Source: Enterobacter sp. SA187
GTDB taxonomy: Bacteria; Pseudomonadota; Gammaproteobacteria; Enterobacterales; Enterobacteriaceae
Reading direction: 5' to 3'
Length of the DNA stretch: 64,000 nucleotides
NCBI RefSeq assembly: GCF_001888805.2
Contig: NZ_CP019113.1
Coordinates: 3,224,001 to 3,288,000, forward strand
Shown here: positions 42,284-50,936 of the stretch, in pieces
Layout of the letters: each line of letters starts with the position of its first letter
Position numbering within the stretch: the first letter of the stretch is position 1
Program-made: the position numbers and the translations under genes
The notes under the pieces: model-generated
Told to the model about the DNA's origin: nothing
Database searches by the model: none
The model's input: only the letters and a program-made list of their open reading frames with translations

Positions 42284-43504
42284 TTATAAGTCGGCTTTCT
42301 TTTCCGGCCAGGCCACCTGCGGGATTTGATCAAAGGCCGGACGGGCAAAAAGATGTCCCTGGAACTGGCTGATGCCAGCCGACTCCAGCCACATCCATTC
42401 TTCTGCTTTCTCGACGCCCACCGCGGAAACGGCAATTTCCAGCGAGTGGCAGCATTTAATAATCGCCTGTATCACCGCCTGCCGCGGACCGCTTGTATGC
42501 ACGTTCTTAATCAGCTCGCGGTTAATCTTGATCCTGTCCGGCTGAAACTGCGTCAGCAATTGCAGACCGGCAAAACCTGCGCCGAAATGATCGATGGCCA
42601 CGCTGATACCTGCGGCTTTCAGCTGACGCACCGCGCCGGTAAAGGCGTCAAAACCGGATATTACCTCGCCTTCGGTAAACTCCACGATGATCTGTTCCGG
42701 CACCAGTCCGCTGGTGGCGATACCCTCTAACAACACATCAACCGCTTCGGGTATTTTCACCAGCGTCATCGGCAATAGATTTACCGACAACGCCTGCTCA
42801 TGCAGGTTTAATCCCCCCGCCATCGCAAAAGCGACTTTTTTGCTGTGCAGATCGGCAAGGTATACCTCATCCCCCTGCATACCCGCAAAATACGCCTGCG
42901 GGCCGCCGCCATCCGGTGTACGTAACAACGCTTCTACCGACGCGATTTCACGGGTCAGCGGGTCGATAATGGGCTGAAACGCAAAGCTGTACTCTGTTGA
43001 CGTTGATTTCAACGGTGCGCCAAGTTGTACAACCTCATCATCGGGTACAAATTCCCATGCATCGCCGGCAGGGATCTCAAAATAATTCTCTTTTTCTGTG
43101 GCTTCGACAAAGGTGCGGAAGAATTGCAGCGCCCTGTCGTTATACGTTAACTGATATTTCGACGTGCCTTTGTCCAGTACGACCTGCAAAACTTCCTCTT
43201 TTTCGGACTGCCGTAAATCAAACAATTCCATACCGGCTTTGCCGAAGCGTCTTGCAGGAGCGTAATCATACAGAAGCTCCACTACGTTATAGTGGCGTTG
43301 GTCGCGACAGATATGACGGTAAATTTCCACCACATTTTCTTCAGGGCCTTCAAGCAACTGGAAGAAGTGCGTGCCGTTGAAAAGTAAAATGCCCGTAACA
43401 TTTGCCCGACTATTTATCTGGTTTGCACCCGCTACCATTTCTTCCAGCGATTTAACTGAAACGTTATCGCATATATGGCTGCGGTAGATGATGGTTGTGA
43501 GCAT
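42284..43504 (-). CDS. bluF: Blue-light photoreceptor BluF, BLUF plus degenerate EAL
   Basis: A 406-residue photoreceptor. Residues 1 to about 95 form an FAD-binding BLUF domain with the key tyrosine (IIYRSH) and glutamine (FFQLLEG). The rest is an EAL fold in which catalytic residues are lost: DDFG is replaced by DHFG, KLDK by KINR, and AEGVET by AVGVEK. It should therefore not hydrolyse c-di-GMP but act by binding BluR in the light, as in E. coli. It is transcribed toward bluR and ends in its own terminator. Confidence 0.93.
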   Translation of the reverse strand: MLTTIIYRSHICDNVSVKSLEEMVAGANQINSRANVTGILLFNGTHFFQLLEGPEENVVEIYRHICRDQRHYNVVELLYDYAPARRFGKAGMELFDLRQSEKEEVLQVVLDKGTSKYQLTYNDRALQFFRTFVEATEKENYFEIPAGDAWEFVPDDEVVQLGAPLKSTSTEYSFAFQPIIDPLTREIASVEALLRTPDGGGPQAYFAGMQGDEVYLADLHSKKVAFAMAGGLNLHEQALSVNLLPMTLVKIPEAVDVLLEGIATSGLVPEQIIVEFTEGEVISGFDAFTGAVRQLKAAGISVAIDHFGAGFAGLQLLTQFQPDRIKINRELIKNVHTSGPRQAVIQAIIKCCHSLEIAVSAVGVEKAEEWMWLESAGISQFQGHLFARPAFDQIPQVAWPEKKADL

Positions 43505-43847
43505 TTTTTCCCCGAGAGTGTGATATCTGCGGCCAACATTAACAGATGCCAGGCTATTCGTCTTGTCCGTCTGTGGTCTTCAGAAAATATATTTTTGTCC
43601 AGATATTACAGTGGCTTAAGCCCGATACGAAAGTCATTCTGAGTACAAATTTGCCTTGTATAAGCTGTACAACTCCCCATTTACACCGCCAATTTATTTT
43701 CGACCCTAACAGACTGAAATGAGGACGATATATCCTCCAGACTCCAAAATACCTAAAAACCTGTACGCTGGCTATGTACAAGTTTAGAAAGTTTGTATAA
43801 CTTAGTCGACAAGTTAACAAGTTCAGCACATTTAACAGGAGCGACCA
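43505..43847. promoter_or_regulatory. bluF-ycgZ divergent control region with BluR-like boxes
   Basis: 343 nt without a gene. It carries several TTGTACAA-like boxes: GAGTACAA 43641, TTGTATAA 43656-43663, CTGTACAA 43665-43672, ATGTACAA 43774-43781 and TTGTATAA 43793-43800. The last pair has 19-nt spacing identical to the pair upstream of bluR. TATAAC (43796-43801) within the last box could be the ycgZ -10. Confidence 0.6.
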
Positions 43848-44093
43848 ATGCAACAGGACGGGTATACCTTCGATTCATCTGCTGCCATTGCACAATATTT
43901 TAGTAAAGCCGCTCTGCCGACTCAGCAGGAAACGCTGGGTGAAATTGTGGTGGAAATCCTGACGACAGGTCGCCATCTCAATCGCAAAAATCTTTGTACA
44001 AAATTACTGGTACGCCTTGAACAGGCCGGCAGCCAGGAAGAAGAACAACATTATCAGGCGCTGATCGGCATGTTATTTGAACGGCAGATTTGA
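43848..44093 (+). CDS. ycgZ: YcgZ, small BluR-regulated connector protein
   Basis: An 81-residue protein collinear with E. coli YcgZ (QQETLGEIVVEIL, LNRKNLCTKLLVRLE and YQALIGMLFE). In E. coli, YcgZ, YmgA and AriR act through the Rcs pathway to alter colanic acid and curli expression in response to blue light and cold. First gene of the pair with ariR, 103 nt apart; ymgA of E. coli is not seen between them. ACAGGAG precedes its ATG. Confidence 0.92.
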   Translation: MQQDGYTFDSSAAIAQYFSKAALPTQQETLGEIVVEILTTGRHLNRKNLCTKLLVRLEQAGSQEEEQHYQALIGMLFERQI

Positions 44094-44196
44094 TGTCTTT
44101 CACTTAAGAAATCATTAGATTTCGAATGAAAGCAAAGTGTCTGTATATTCCCTGACTTCAGTCAGCCAATAAACTCTTAACCGCGGTGAAATAATA

Positions 44197-44475
44197 ATGA
44201 ATTCCATGATTGCACAGCAACCAGACGTATTTTCAGCACTGCACAACCCCGCTTTATCCGCTTATGTTCGCAACGCCTCTGATTTAATGCCGGATGAATC
44301 CGCCCTGCTGGCTACCGCTATCAGAAGCCTGCTGGTGTCCCAGGGACATGCCAGCAATAAAGACATTATCCTGTGGTTAATCGGTACGCTGGAAACCACG
44401 CACGATGCCACTACCGCTGACGTGATCCGTCACTGCCTTGAACTGGTGGTCAGCTACACCATGGACGACATCTGA
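44197..44475 (+). CDS. ariR: AriR/YmgB-type biofilm and acid-resistance regulator
   Basis: A 92-residue helical protein similar to E. coli AriR (YmgB) in its C-terminal two thirds: DESALLATAIRSLL, NKDIILWLIGTLETT, ADVIRHCLELVVSYT. AriR is a small dimeric protein linked to biofilm formation, acid resistance and the Rcs system. YmgA is a paralogue, so ymgA is the alternative name; the TADVIR-type C-terminus favours AriR. Start ATG 44197; an internal ATG four codons later exists. Confidence 0.82.
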   Translation: MNSMIAQQPDVFSALHNPALSAYVRNASDLMPDESALLATAIRSLLVSQGHASNKDIILWLIGTLETTHDATTADVIRHCLELVVSYTMDDI

Positions 44476-44593
44476 GACAGATTTAACTCTGCATCAGGCC
44501 AATGGATTGGCCCCCCCTCTTTACCTCGCCTTTTGCTTCCCCGGTTTTTGCATTTCATCCCCCACTGTCTGGTTTATTCATTCAGCCAATCAA

Positions 44594-44667
44594 TGTGATT
44601 CAGCCCACACTCCGCCATGAAACCGGTTGCACGCGAGTCGTTCACTGCTAGCATGAAACCGGTTACA
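44594..44667 (+). promoter_or_regulatory. Promoter, CRP site and twin operators of the PTS gene
   Basis: A CRP-like site TGTGA-TTCAGC-CCACA (44594-44609, 9 of 10) lies ahead of a promoter TTGCAC (44627-44632), 16 nt, TAGCAT (44649-44654), placing CRP near -60, a typical class I position. Two boxes, TGAAACCGGTTGCA (44618-44631) and TGAAACCGGTTACA (44654-44667), 36 nt apart, overlap the -35 and follow the -10. They match the AscG/GalR-like TGAAACCGGTTTCA motif. Confidence 0.8.
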
Positions 44668-44712
44668 CGAAAAGTCACATAAAAATTTACCCATAAAAAA
44701 GGTACATGAATA

Positions 44713-46584
44713 ATGGCAGTTATCAGGGATTACAATAAGTTAGCCAGTGACATCCTTCGCGAGGCAGGCGGTGAAAATAACATCAGCAGCTTTACCCGCT
44801 GCGCCACCCGGTTACGCCTCGTACTCAATGAAACTCCGGCGGAAGCTAAAACGCGCATTCAGGATCTGCCCGGCGTCATCGCCGTGGTGGAAAGCGGCGG
44901 TCAGTTTCAGGTGGTGATTGGTACCCACGTCGCCGACGTATTCAACGCGCTCTCCGCCCTGCTCGGCGAAAACCATGCCGGTGCAACAGCAAAACCGAAA
45001 ACCCGCTGGCTGGATGCAGTGATCGGCACCATGTCGGCGGTGTTCGCGCCCATCGTTTATATTCTGGCGGCAGCCGGGATCCTGCAGGGGCTGCTGATTG
45101 TGGTCGGGCTTATCGATGCCGATGTAAAAACCACCGGCACCTTCGCCATTCTGAACTTTATGTCATGGACGCCCTTTGCGTTCCTGCCGGTATTTATCGC
45201 CATAACCGCCGCGCGGCATTTCAAATGTAACCCCTATATTGCGGTGCTCTGCTGTTGTGCGCTGATCAACCCGGAATGGTCCGCCATGGCGGGCCGTATC
45301 GCGGGCGGTGAAACCATTACTTTCCTGTTCATCCCGCTGGCGAAAACGGTGTACACCTCGTCGGTGCTGCCGCCGTTGTTTCTTGTCTGGGCGCTGTCGT
45401 GGCTGGAAAAGCGCGTCGAGCGCATCCTGCCGGACGTGGTTAGCGCCCTGTTCACTCCGCTGGTGTGCTTTGTGATCATTGTACCCTTGACGTTGATTAT
45501 CATCGGGCCGGTAACCACCTGGGCGGCGATGGGCATTGCCTCCGGCTATAACGCGCTCTTTGCGGCAGCCCCTGCGGTGGCAGCGGCGGTGATTGGCGGC
45601 GTATGGCAAATAGTGGTGATTTTTGGTGTTCACTGGGGCATTACGCCGGTGATCATGGCGAACTTCGACACCCAGGGCTATGACTCCTTCCAGGCCTACC
45701 AGACCATCGCGGTGATCGGCCAGATGGCGGCGGTGTTCGGCGTCTTCCTGAAAAGCCGCAACCGCGAACTCAAAACCACCTCGCTGTCGGCGGGCGTGAC
45801 GGCGATTTTCGGTATTACTGAACCCGCTATTTATGGCGTTACGCTGCGCTTTAAAAAGCCATTTATCTGTGGTTGCATCGGTGGCGCGGTTGGCGCTGTC
45901 GTCGCCAGCCTGTTTGGTTCCCTCTATTACGCGTACGCCGCCCTGCCTGGTCTGTTCACGCTGGTGAACGCCATCAGCCCGGACGCGCCACTGTCCTTTA
46001 TTGGCGAGCTGGCGGGAAGCGCCACGGCGATCGTCCTGACCATTGTGCTGGTACAGTTTGTCGGCTTTGAGGATCCGGTGGCTGAAGAACAGCGTAGCGA
46101 ACCGGCAAATAATCCAGTGACGGCTGCGCCTGTCAGCCTGAAAATCATGAGCCCGCTGGACGGCGAAGTGATGGCCCTTGAAGATGTCGCCGACGACGCC
46201 TTCGCGCAGAAAGCGCTGGGTGATGGTATCGCCATCCGGCCGCAGTCGGGCCTGGTTGTCGCTCCCTGTGACGCTCGCGTAGAAACGCTCATCGACTCTC
46301 ATCATGCGGTCGGGCTGGCGTGTGATAACGGCGCAGAGCTGCTGATCCACGTCGGCCTGAACACGGTGAATTTACAGGGGCAACATTTTCGCCCGCTGGT
46401 CAAAGAAGGCGATATGGTAAAAGCGGGTACGCCGTTGCTGGAGTTTGATAAAGAGGCTATCGAGCGTGCCGGTTACGACCTGACCACGCCGGTACTGGTG
46501 ATCAACAGCGACGACTACCGCTTAACCAAACATCAGTCTCACGGAGATATCCGGCAGAACACGCCGCTGATGACCGTGGCCTGA
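44713..46584 (+). CDS. Beta-glucoside-type PTS permease, EIIBCA
   Basis: A 623-residue three-domain PTS permease. The IIB domain is at residues 1-85 with the phosphocysteine in FTRC (C30); the IIC membrane domain, with about ten helices and the ITEPAIYGV motif, spans about 100-460; and the IIA domain has the phosphohistidine in ELLIHVGLNT (H546). It imports and phosphorylates a beta-glucoside-like sugar. No phospho-beta-glucosidase gene is adjacent, unlike E. coli ascFB or bglFB, so the phosphorylated product must be handled by an enzyme encoded elsewhere. Twin AscG-type operators precede it and an AscG-like gene follows. Confidence 0.88.
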   Translation: MAVIRDYNKLASDILREAGGENNISSFTRCATRLRLVLNETPAEAKTRIQDLPGVIAVVESGGQFQVVIGTHVADVFNALSALLGENHAGATAKPKTRWLDAVIGTMSAVFAPIVYILAAAGILQGLLIVVGLIDADVKTTGTFAILNFMSWTPFAFLPVFIAITAARHFKCNPYIAVLCCCALINPEWSAMAGRIAGGETITFLFIPLAKTVYTSSVLPPLFLVWALSWLEKRVERILPDVVSALFTPLVCFVIIVPLTLIIIGPVTTWAAMGIASGYNALFAAAPAVAAAVIGGVWQIVVIFGVHWGITPVIMANFDTQGYDSFQAYQTIAVIGQMAAVFGVFLKSRNRELKTTSLSAGVTAIFGITEPAIYGVTLRFKKPFICGCIGGAVGAVVASLFGSLYYAYAALPGLFTLVNAISPDAPLSFIGELAGSATAIVLTIVLVQFVGFEDPVAEEQRSEPANNPVTAAPVSLKIMSPLDGEVMALEDVADDAFAQKALGDGIAIRPQSGLVVAPCDARVETLIDSHHAVGLACDNGAELLIHVGLNTVNLQGQHFRPLVKEGDMVKAGTPLLEFDKEAIERAGYDLTTPVLVINSDDYRLTKHQSHGDIRQNTPLMTVA

Positions 46585-46595
46585 GGCAGTCATCC

Positions 46596-46629
46596 TGCGG
46601 CAGAGTGGCCAATTCGCTGCTCTGCCGCA
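46596..46629 (+). terminator. Hairpin after the PTS gene
   Basis: Stem TGCGGCAGAG / CTCTGCCGCA with a 14-nt loop, 12 nt after the stop codon, followed by CAATTT. The weak T-run suggests partial termination before the regulator gene. Confidence 0.6.
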
Positions 46630-46708
46630 CAATTTCCGCTGCAAAATCCCCTTACTATCATGCTCCTGCTGCATAATAGGCAGAGGTATTGATAACAAGC
46701 AGGAATTT

Positions 46709-47716
46709 ATGGTCACGATACTGGATGTTGCCAGAAAAGCGGGCGTCTCAAAAGCGACAGTGTCACGCGCGCTTAACGGTAAGGTAGTGGTCAGCGAGGA
46801 CGTTAAAGCCCGCATCTTTCAGGCCATTGAAGAAACCGGCTACCGGCCTAATCTGCTGGCGCGCAAACTGGCGACCAGTGAATCGAATTCCGTCGGGCTG
46901 GTGATCACCAACGGCCTGTATAACGGCCCCTTCTTTTCCGCCATGATTTACCAGGCCGCGACCTGTAGTGAAGATCACCAGCGCCAGCTGGTGCTCGCCG
47001 ACGGCAAGCACAGCCGGGAAGATGAGCGTAATGCCATAAATTTCCTGCTGCAGCTGCGCTGCGAGGCGATCATGATCTATCCCAAATATCTCAGCGTTGA
47101 CGAACTTGATGACATCATCGATCAGAATACGGTGCCCGTTGTGGTGATTAACCGCGAGCTGAAGCGTAACCGCAATAACGCCGTGTATGTCGATCATCAC
47201 CGTTGCAGCATGCAGATGATGAACTATTTGCTGGAACAGGGGCACCGCACCATTGCCTTTGTGGGAGGCGCTGAAGGTTCCCCAACGGGCGACAGCCGCC
47301 TTGCCGGGTATCGCGATGCATTAAACCAGGCGGGAATTGTCCCGGATGAATCCTTGATCGTGCGCGGCAGCTGGAGCACGGAAAGCGGCTATGAAGCCGG
47401 GTGCGCGCTGCTGAAACAGCGTCGCGACATGACCTGCATTCTGGCGGCCAACGATGATATGGCTATCGGCGTCACCAAAGCGCTGACCGATCAGGGTTTC
47501 CGCGTACCGCAGGACATCTCCGTCGCCGGTTTTGATGATTCCACTATCGGGCGATACTTCACCCCGACGCTGACGACGGTACATATCCCGATGGATGAGA
47601 TGATCAGCGACGCGGTTCGCATTCTGTTATCCCCCACCGCCGAAAGCGAAACCGACCCGCTGCCGCGCCACGAGGGAACGCTGATTATTCGGGAGTCGGT
47701 GGCTGCACGTCGCTAA
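46709..47716 (+). CDS. AscG-like LacI-family repressor
   Basis: A 335-residue LacI-type repressor resembling E. coli AscG: MVTILDVARKAGVSKATVSRALNG, YRPNLLARKLATSESNSVGLVITN, LADGKHSREDERNAINFLL and EAIMIYPKYLSVDELDDIID. The helix-turn-helix similarity fits the TGAAACCGGTT boxes ahead of the PTS gene. It lies downstream of the PTS gene in the same direction, probably partly co-transcribed, giving feedback control. Confidence 0.85.
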   Translation: MVTILDVARKAGVSKATVSRALNGKVVVSEDVKARIFQAIEETGYRPNLLARKLATSESNSVGLVITNGLYNGPFFSAMIYQAATCSEDHQRQLVLADGKHSREDERNAINFLLQLRCEAIMIYPKYLSVDELDDIIDQNTVPVVVINRELKRNRNNAVYVDHHRCSMQMMNYLLEQGHRTIAFVGGAEGSPTGDSRLAGYRDALNQAGIVPDESLIVRGSWSTESGYEAGCALLKQRRDMTCILAANDDMAIGVTKALTDQGFRVPQDISVAGFDDSTIGRYFTPTLTTVHIPMDEMISDAVRILLSPTAESETDPLPRHEGTLIIRESVAARR

Positions 47717-48010
47717 ATGTGCATGAGGTGTTAATAAAATGCCTCCTGCGAAAATGCCTGGCCTGCGTTTATTCAGGAAATGTTCTTTTTATTTGCGTTA
47801 AGTCTTGAGGTCGTTCTTTAAATAAGAGTGCCGATATTTTTATTTATCAATTTTATAACACGCTTATTTAATCCCTGCTTAAAAAATATTTCTTCCGCCT
47901 ACTATCCGTCGCATTGCGCTTAGTAGAAAATGCCACGCCGAAAACAAAAATATGCACTGCCCGACACTTATTTTCAGGGTTTACCTGAAACACTTCATCG
48001 TGGGGATTTT

Positions 48011-49549
48011 ATGAAGCGTAACACTCCTGTTACACAAAAAGAGTATTTGCTTAAAGATGGTATGACATTAATGTCGACCACCGATACGCACAGCCATATT
48101 ACGTATGCTAACTCCGCTTTTATTGACGCCAGCGGCTATGAAGAAGAACAGCTGACGGGCGAACCGCATAACGTTATTCGCCATCCCGATATGCCAGCGG
48201 CGGCCTTTGCGGATATGTGGTTTACCATTCAACAGGGCGAAAGCTGGACGGGGCTGGTGAAAAACCGCCGTCATAACGGCGACCATTACTGGGTACGCGC
48301 CAACGTCACGCCGGTTTATCAGCAGGAGCGGCTTACCGGCTACATCTCGGTGCGTAATATTCCGTTGCGCGACGAAATTAACGCCGCCGAAAAACTCTAC
48401 GCTGCGGTAAATGAAAATAACCTCAAAGGTCACCGCTTTTATAAAGGCCTGCTGGTGCGGCGGGGTTTATTTTCCTTCCTGTCGCTGTTTCAGTGGCTCA
48501 GCCTCGCCCGGCGAATTCATCTTGGAACAGGTATTAGTCTGCTGGCGATAGTAGCGCTGCAAATGACGCCCGTGATGCTGCCGGTGAAAATAAGCGCCAC
48601 GATGCTTATCCTGGCGCTGTTATCATGGTTTCTCACCGCGCAAATTGCGCGACCATTAAAAACCATTCTTACCCAGATGCAGAAAGTGATCTCCGGGCGC
48701 AAGGCCGATTACGTGCAGTTTAATCGCGTCGATGAGATCGGTTTACTGCTGCGCATGGTAAATCAGTCCGGGCTTAACCTGAATTCCCTGGTGGATGACG
48801 TCAATACCCAACTGCACGGCATCCGGCAGATCAGCCAGCGCATCGCCAAAGAAGGCGTCTCCCTGCATACCCGCACGGAAGAAACTTCAGCCGATTTGCA
48901 GCAGACGGCAGCGGCGGTGGAAGAAATCGCCAGTGCGGTAAAACAAACGGCGGAAACCGCAGGCGAAGCGATGCTCCGCGCCGATGAAACCAGCGGCAAT
49001 GCCATGAACAGCGGCAACATCATGAAACAGACCATCAGCATGATGCAGTCCGTATCCCGTGATAACCGGCAGATTGTTGACATCATCAGCGTGATCGACA
49101 GTATCGCCTTCCAGACCAATATTCTGGCGCTGAATGCGGCGGTGGAAGCTGCCCGCGCGGGCGAGTCCGGACGCGGTTTTGCGGTGGTCGCCGCCGAGGT
49201 ACGGCACCTTGCGCAGCACTCGGCGTCGGCGGCGAAAGAGATCAAAACGCTGATCGAGAAAAATGTGGCCAACGTCAGTCATGGCGTGGCGATGGTGGAG
49301 AGCACCGAATCGCACCTGACGGCCATGATCGACAACGTGCTACAGATGTCACAGATGATCAAAGAGATCGGCACCGCGACCCGGGAGCAGACCCAGGCGC
49401 TGGCGCTGATCAATGAGTCCGTCTCACGCATCGGGGTAATGACGCATAACAATAATGGCATGGTGGAGCTGGTCACTCACGCCGCAGGAGATCTCTCTGC
49501 CCGCGCCGCGCGCCTGCAGCGGGCGGTGCAGGTTTTTGGCAGCCACTAA
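48011..49549 (+). CDS. Aer-like PAS chemoreceptor
   Basis: A 512-residue aerotaxis-type receptor. It lacks a periplasmic domain: a PAS domain (about 20-115, with YANSAFIDASGYEEEQLTGEPHNVIRHPDMP) should bind FAD and sense redox state, followed by a two-pass membrane hairpin (about 175-215), a HAMP-like region and a signalling domain with AFQTNILALNAAVEAARAG. Length and layout match E. coli Aer (506 residues), but sequence divergence makes a paralogue possible. ATG 48011 follows GGGGA; an in-frame upstream extension is not homologous. GCCGATAT at 47830-47837 is a sigma-28-like -10 with a poor -35. Confidence 0.85.
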   Translation: MKRNTPVTQKEYLLKDGMTLMSTTDTHSHITYANSAFIDASGYEEEQLTGEPHNVIRHPDMPAAAFADMWFTIQQGESWTGLVKNRRHNGDHYWVRANVTPVYQQERLTGYISVRNIPLRDEINAAEKLYAAVNENNLKGHRFYKGLLVRRGLFSFLSLFQWLSLARRIHLGTGISLLAIVALQMTPVMLPVKISATMLILALLSWFLTAQIARPLKTILTQMQKVISGRKADYVQFNRVDEIGLLLRMVNQSGLNLNSLVDDVNTQLHGIRQISQRIAKEGVSLHTRTEETSADLQQTAAAVEEIASAVKQTAETAGEAMLRADETSGNAMNSGNIMKQTISMMQSVSRDNRQIVDIISVIDSIAFQTNILALNAAVEAARAGESGRGFAVVAAEVRHLAQHSASAAKEIKTLIEKNVANVSHGVAMVESTESHLTAMIDNVLQMSQMIKEIGTATREQTQALALINESVSRIGVMTHNNNGMVELVTHAAGDLSARAARLQRAVQVFGSH

Positions 49550-49592
49550 TCTGCTATAGTTTTCAGCCTTATCAGACCTCAAGGCTGACATT

Positions 49593-50828
49593 GTGCTGCG
49601 ATCGTTACGCATTTCTTTCCTTATGATACTGGCGGCAGCCGGGTCGTTCAGCGCGATGGCCGCTGGCGCACAGTATCTGCCGCCTGCCGGTTTTACCCTG
49701 CCCGTTCGCCCTGCCGCGACGACAGCAGTTACCTGCCCGCCGGTGCCGCCGCCCTTTACCGGTGCGCTGCGTTTGCGCAGTAAATATGAAGGATCCGACG
49801 CCGCCCGCGCCACGCTGAATGCCGGTGCGGAGCAGGCCTATCGTGACGCGACCCGCACGGTCGATGCGATGGAGCGCCAGGTCAGCAAACTGGTACAACG
49901 GGGCGACAGCCATTGCGCTATAGACGCGCTTAACCGCTGGGCGCGGGCCGGTGCGCTGACCTCCACAGACACCACGCATACCGGCAGAGCGGTGCGAAAA
50001 TGGGCGCTGGCCAGCTTTTCATCGGCCTGGATCCAGCTGAAATTCGCCCCACAGTACCCACTCAAAGACGATCCGGCTGCCGCTTCACAGGTGGAAAACT
50101 GGCTAAGCCAGCTCGGCACGCTCGTCGCCCGCGACTGGAAAGGGCTGCCGCTCAACAAAATCAACAACCACAGCTACTGGGCGGGCTGGGCGCTGATGTC
50201 CACGGCGCTCGCCACCGGGCGGGACGATCTGTTTGCTGATGCCGTCGCTCTGCTGCGTACCGCTTTGCGCCAGGTGGACGATCGCGGATTTTTACCTAAC
50301 GAACTTAAACGACGGCAGCGGGCGCTGGCTTACCATAATTACGCCCTGCAACCGCTGGTGATGCTGGCGCTGTTTGCCCGCGCCAGTCAGGTTCCGCTGA
50401 GCGACACCGAAACCGCCGCGCTGAAACGTCTGGGTGAGCGGGTGATTGCCGGGCTGGACGATCCCACACCGTTCCGCGACGCCACGGGCGTTAAGCAGGA
50501 TCGTCACTTTTTAAATCAGCCGACCAATCTGGCATGGATGGAAGCCTGGTGCTCTCTCTATACCTGCTCCGCGGCAGTCAATAACCGCCTTGCCCCGCTG
50601 CGCCCGCTCAATAACGTGCGGCTGGGGGGATCTTATGCGTCTGACAGAGCAAAATCTGGTAGCGAGGGGCCACTAGTCAAACTTCGGTTCCCCCGTTACA
50701 CTCACTGTATTCATTCACCTGATAAATATAAAAGGAGGTTACTTATGCTGTGCTGTGAATTGTTTATCCATTCACATCATTTTGGCGATCGCCACTGCTC
50801 AAGCGTTACCAGTATCGTGCTGCGATAA
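49593..50828 (+). CDS. Alginate lyase-family (PL5-like) protein with unusual C-terminus
   Basis: Residues about 25-345 match the AlgL family of periplasmic polysaccharide lyases, including the active-site segment NNHSYWAGWA and LPNELKRRQRALAYHNYAL; a signal peptide (FLMILAAAGSFSAMAA) precedes. No other alginate genes are near, so the substrate could be another acidic polysaccharide. From about residue 350 (after NNVRLGG) the sequence has no family similarity and the last 27 codons coincide with a separate peptide start at 50745 that has its own ribosome site. The native end of the lyase appears to have been replaced. The start is GTG 49593. Confidence 0.75.
   Translation: MLRSLRISFLMILAAAGSFSAMAAGAQYLPPAGFTLPVRPAATTAVTCPPVPPPFTGALRLRSKYEGSDAARATLNAGAEQAYRDATRTVDAMERQVSKLVQRGDSHCAIDALNRWARAGALTSTDTTHTGRAVRKWALASFSSAWIQLKFAPQYPLKDDPAAASQVENWLSQLGTLVARDWKGLPLNKINNHSYWAGWALMSTALATGRDDLFADAVALLRTALRQVDDRGFLPNELKRRQRALAYHNYALQPLVMLALFARASQVPLSDTETAALKRLGERVIAGLDDPTPFRDATGVKQDRHFLNQPTNLAWMEAWCSLYTCSAAVNNRLAPLRPLNNVRLGGSYASDRAKSGSEGPLVKLRFPRYTHCIHSPDKYKRRLLMLCCELFIHSHHFGDRHCSSVTSIVLR
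50745..50828 (+). CDS. Candidate 27-residue leader peptide of the ABC-F gene
   Basis: A perfect AAAAGGAGG lies 5 nt before ATG 50745, which opens a 27-codon frame rich in Cys, His and Ser (starts MLCCELFIHSHHFGDRH). A TTACAC/TGATAA promoter-like pair (50696-50701, 50720-50725) is just upstream. It shares frame and stop codon with the lyase gene, so its coding value rests on the ribosome site and the structured RNA after it. The stop codon sits in a sequence able to pair with 50880-50886. Confidence 0.5.
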   Translation: MLCCELFIHSHHFGDRHCSSVTSIVLR

Positions 50829-50930
50829 CTGAAGCTTGAGCGAAGCTATCACCTGACTCCCTTCTCTCGGGCTTACCGGGTTATCGTCAGCGATGTTTGA
50901 CGAGGCACGCGCGTGCCTGTAACTCTTGAG
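50797..50930 (+). promoter_or_regulatory. Structured leader RNA, candidate translational attenuator
   Basis: Several competing pairings are visible. GCTCAAGC (50797-50804) can pair with GCTTGAGC (50834-50841), or through CTCAAG with CTTGAG at 50925-50930, which overlaps the ribosome site of the ABC-F gene. CGATAAC (50823-50829) can pair with GTTATCG (50880-50886). A 6-bp hairpin AGGCAC/GTGCCT (50903-50918) comes just before the start region. This resembles attenuators of antibiotic-inducible ABC-F genes. Confidence 0.5.
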
Positions 50931-50936
50931 TAAGCA

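Noticed and set aside
42284..43504. Active c-di-GMP phosphodiesterase
   Set aside because: Several catalytic EAL residues are replaced in BluF, consistent with the known inactive homologue.
45163..46350. 395-residue open frame on the minus strand within the PTS gene
   Set aside because: Antisense to a clear EIIBCA gene, with biased Arg/His/Gln composition and no homology.
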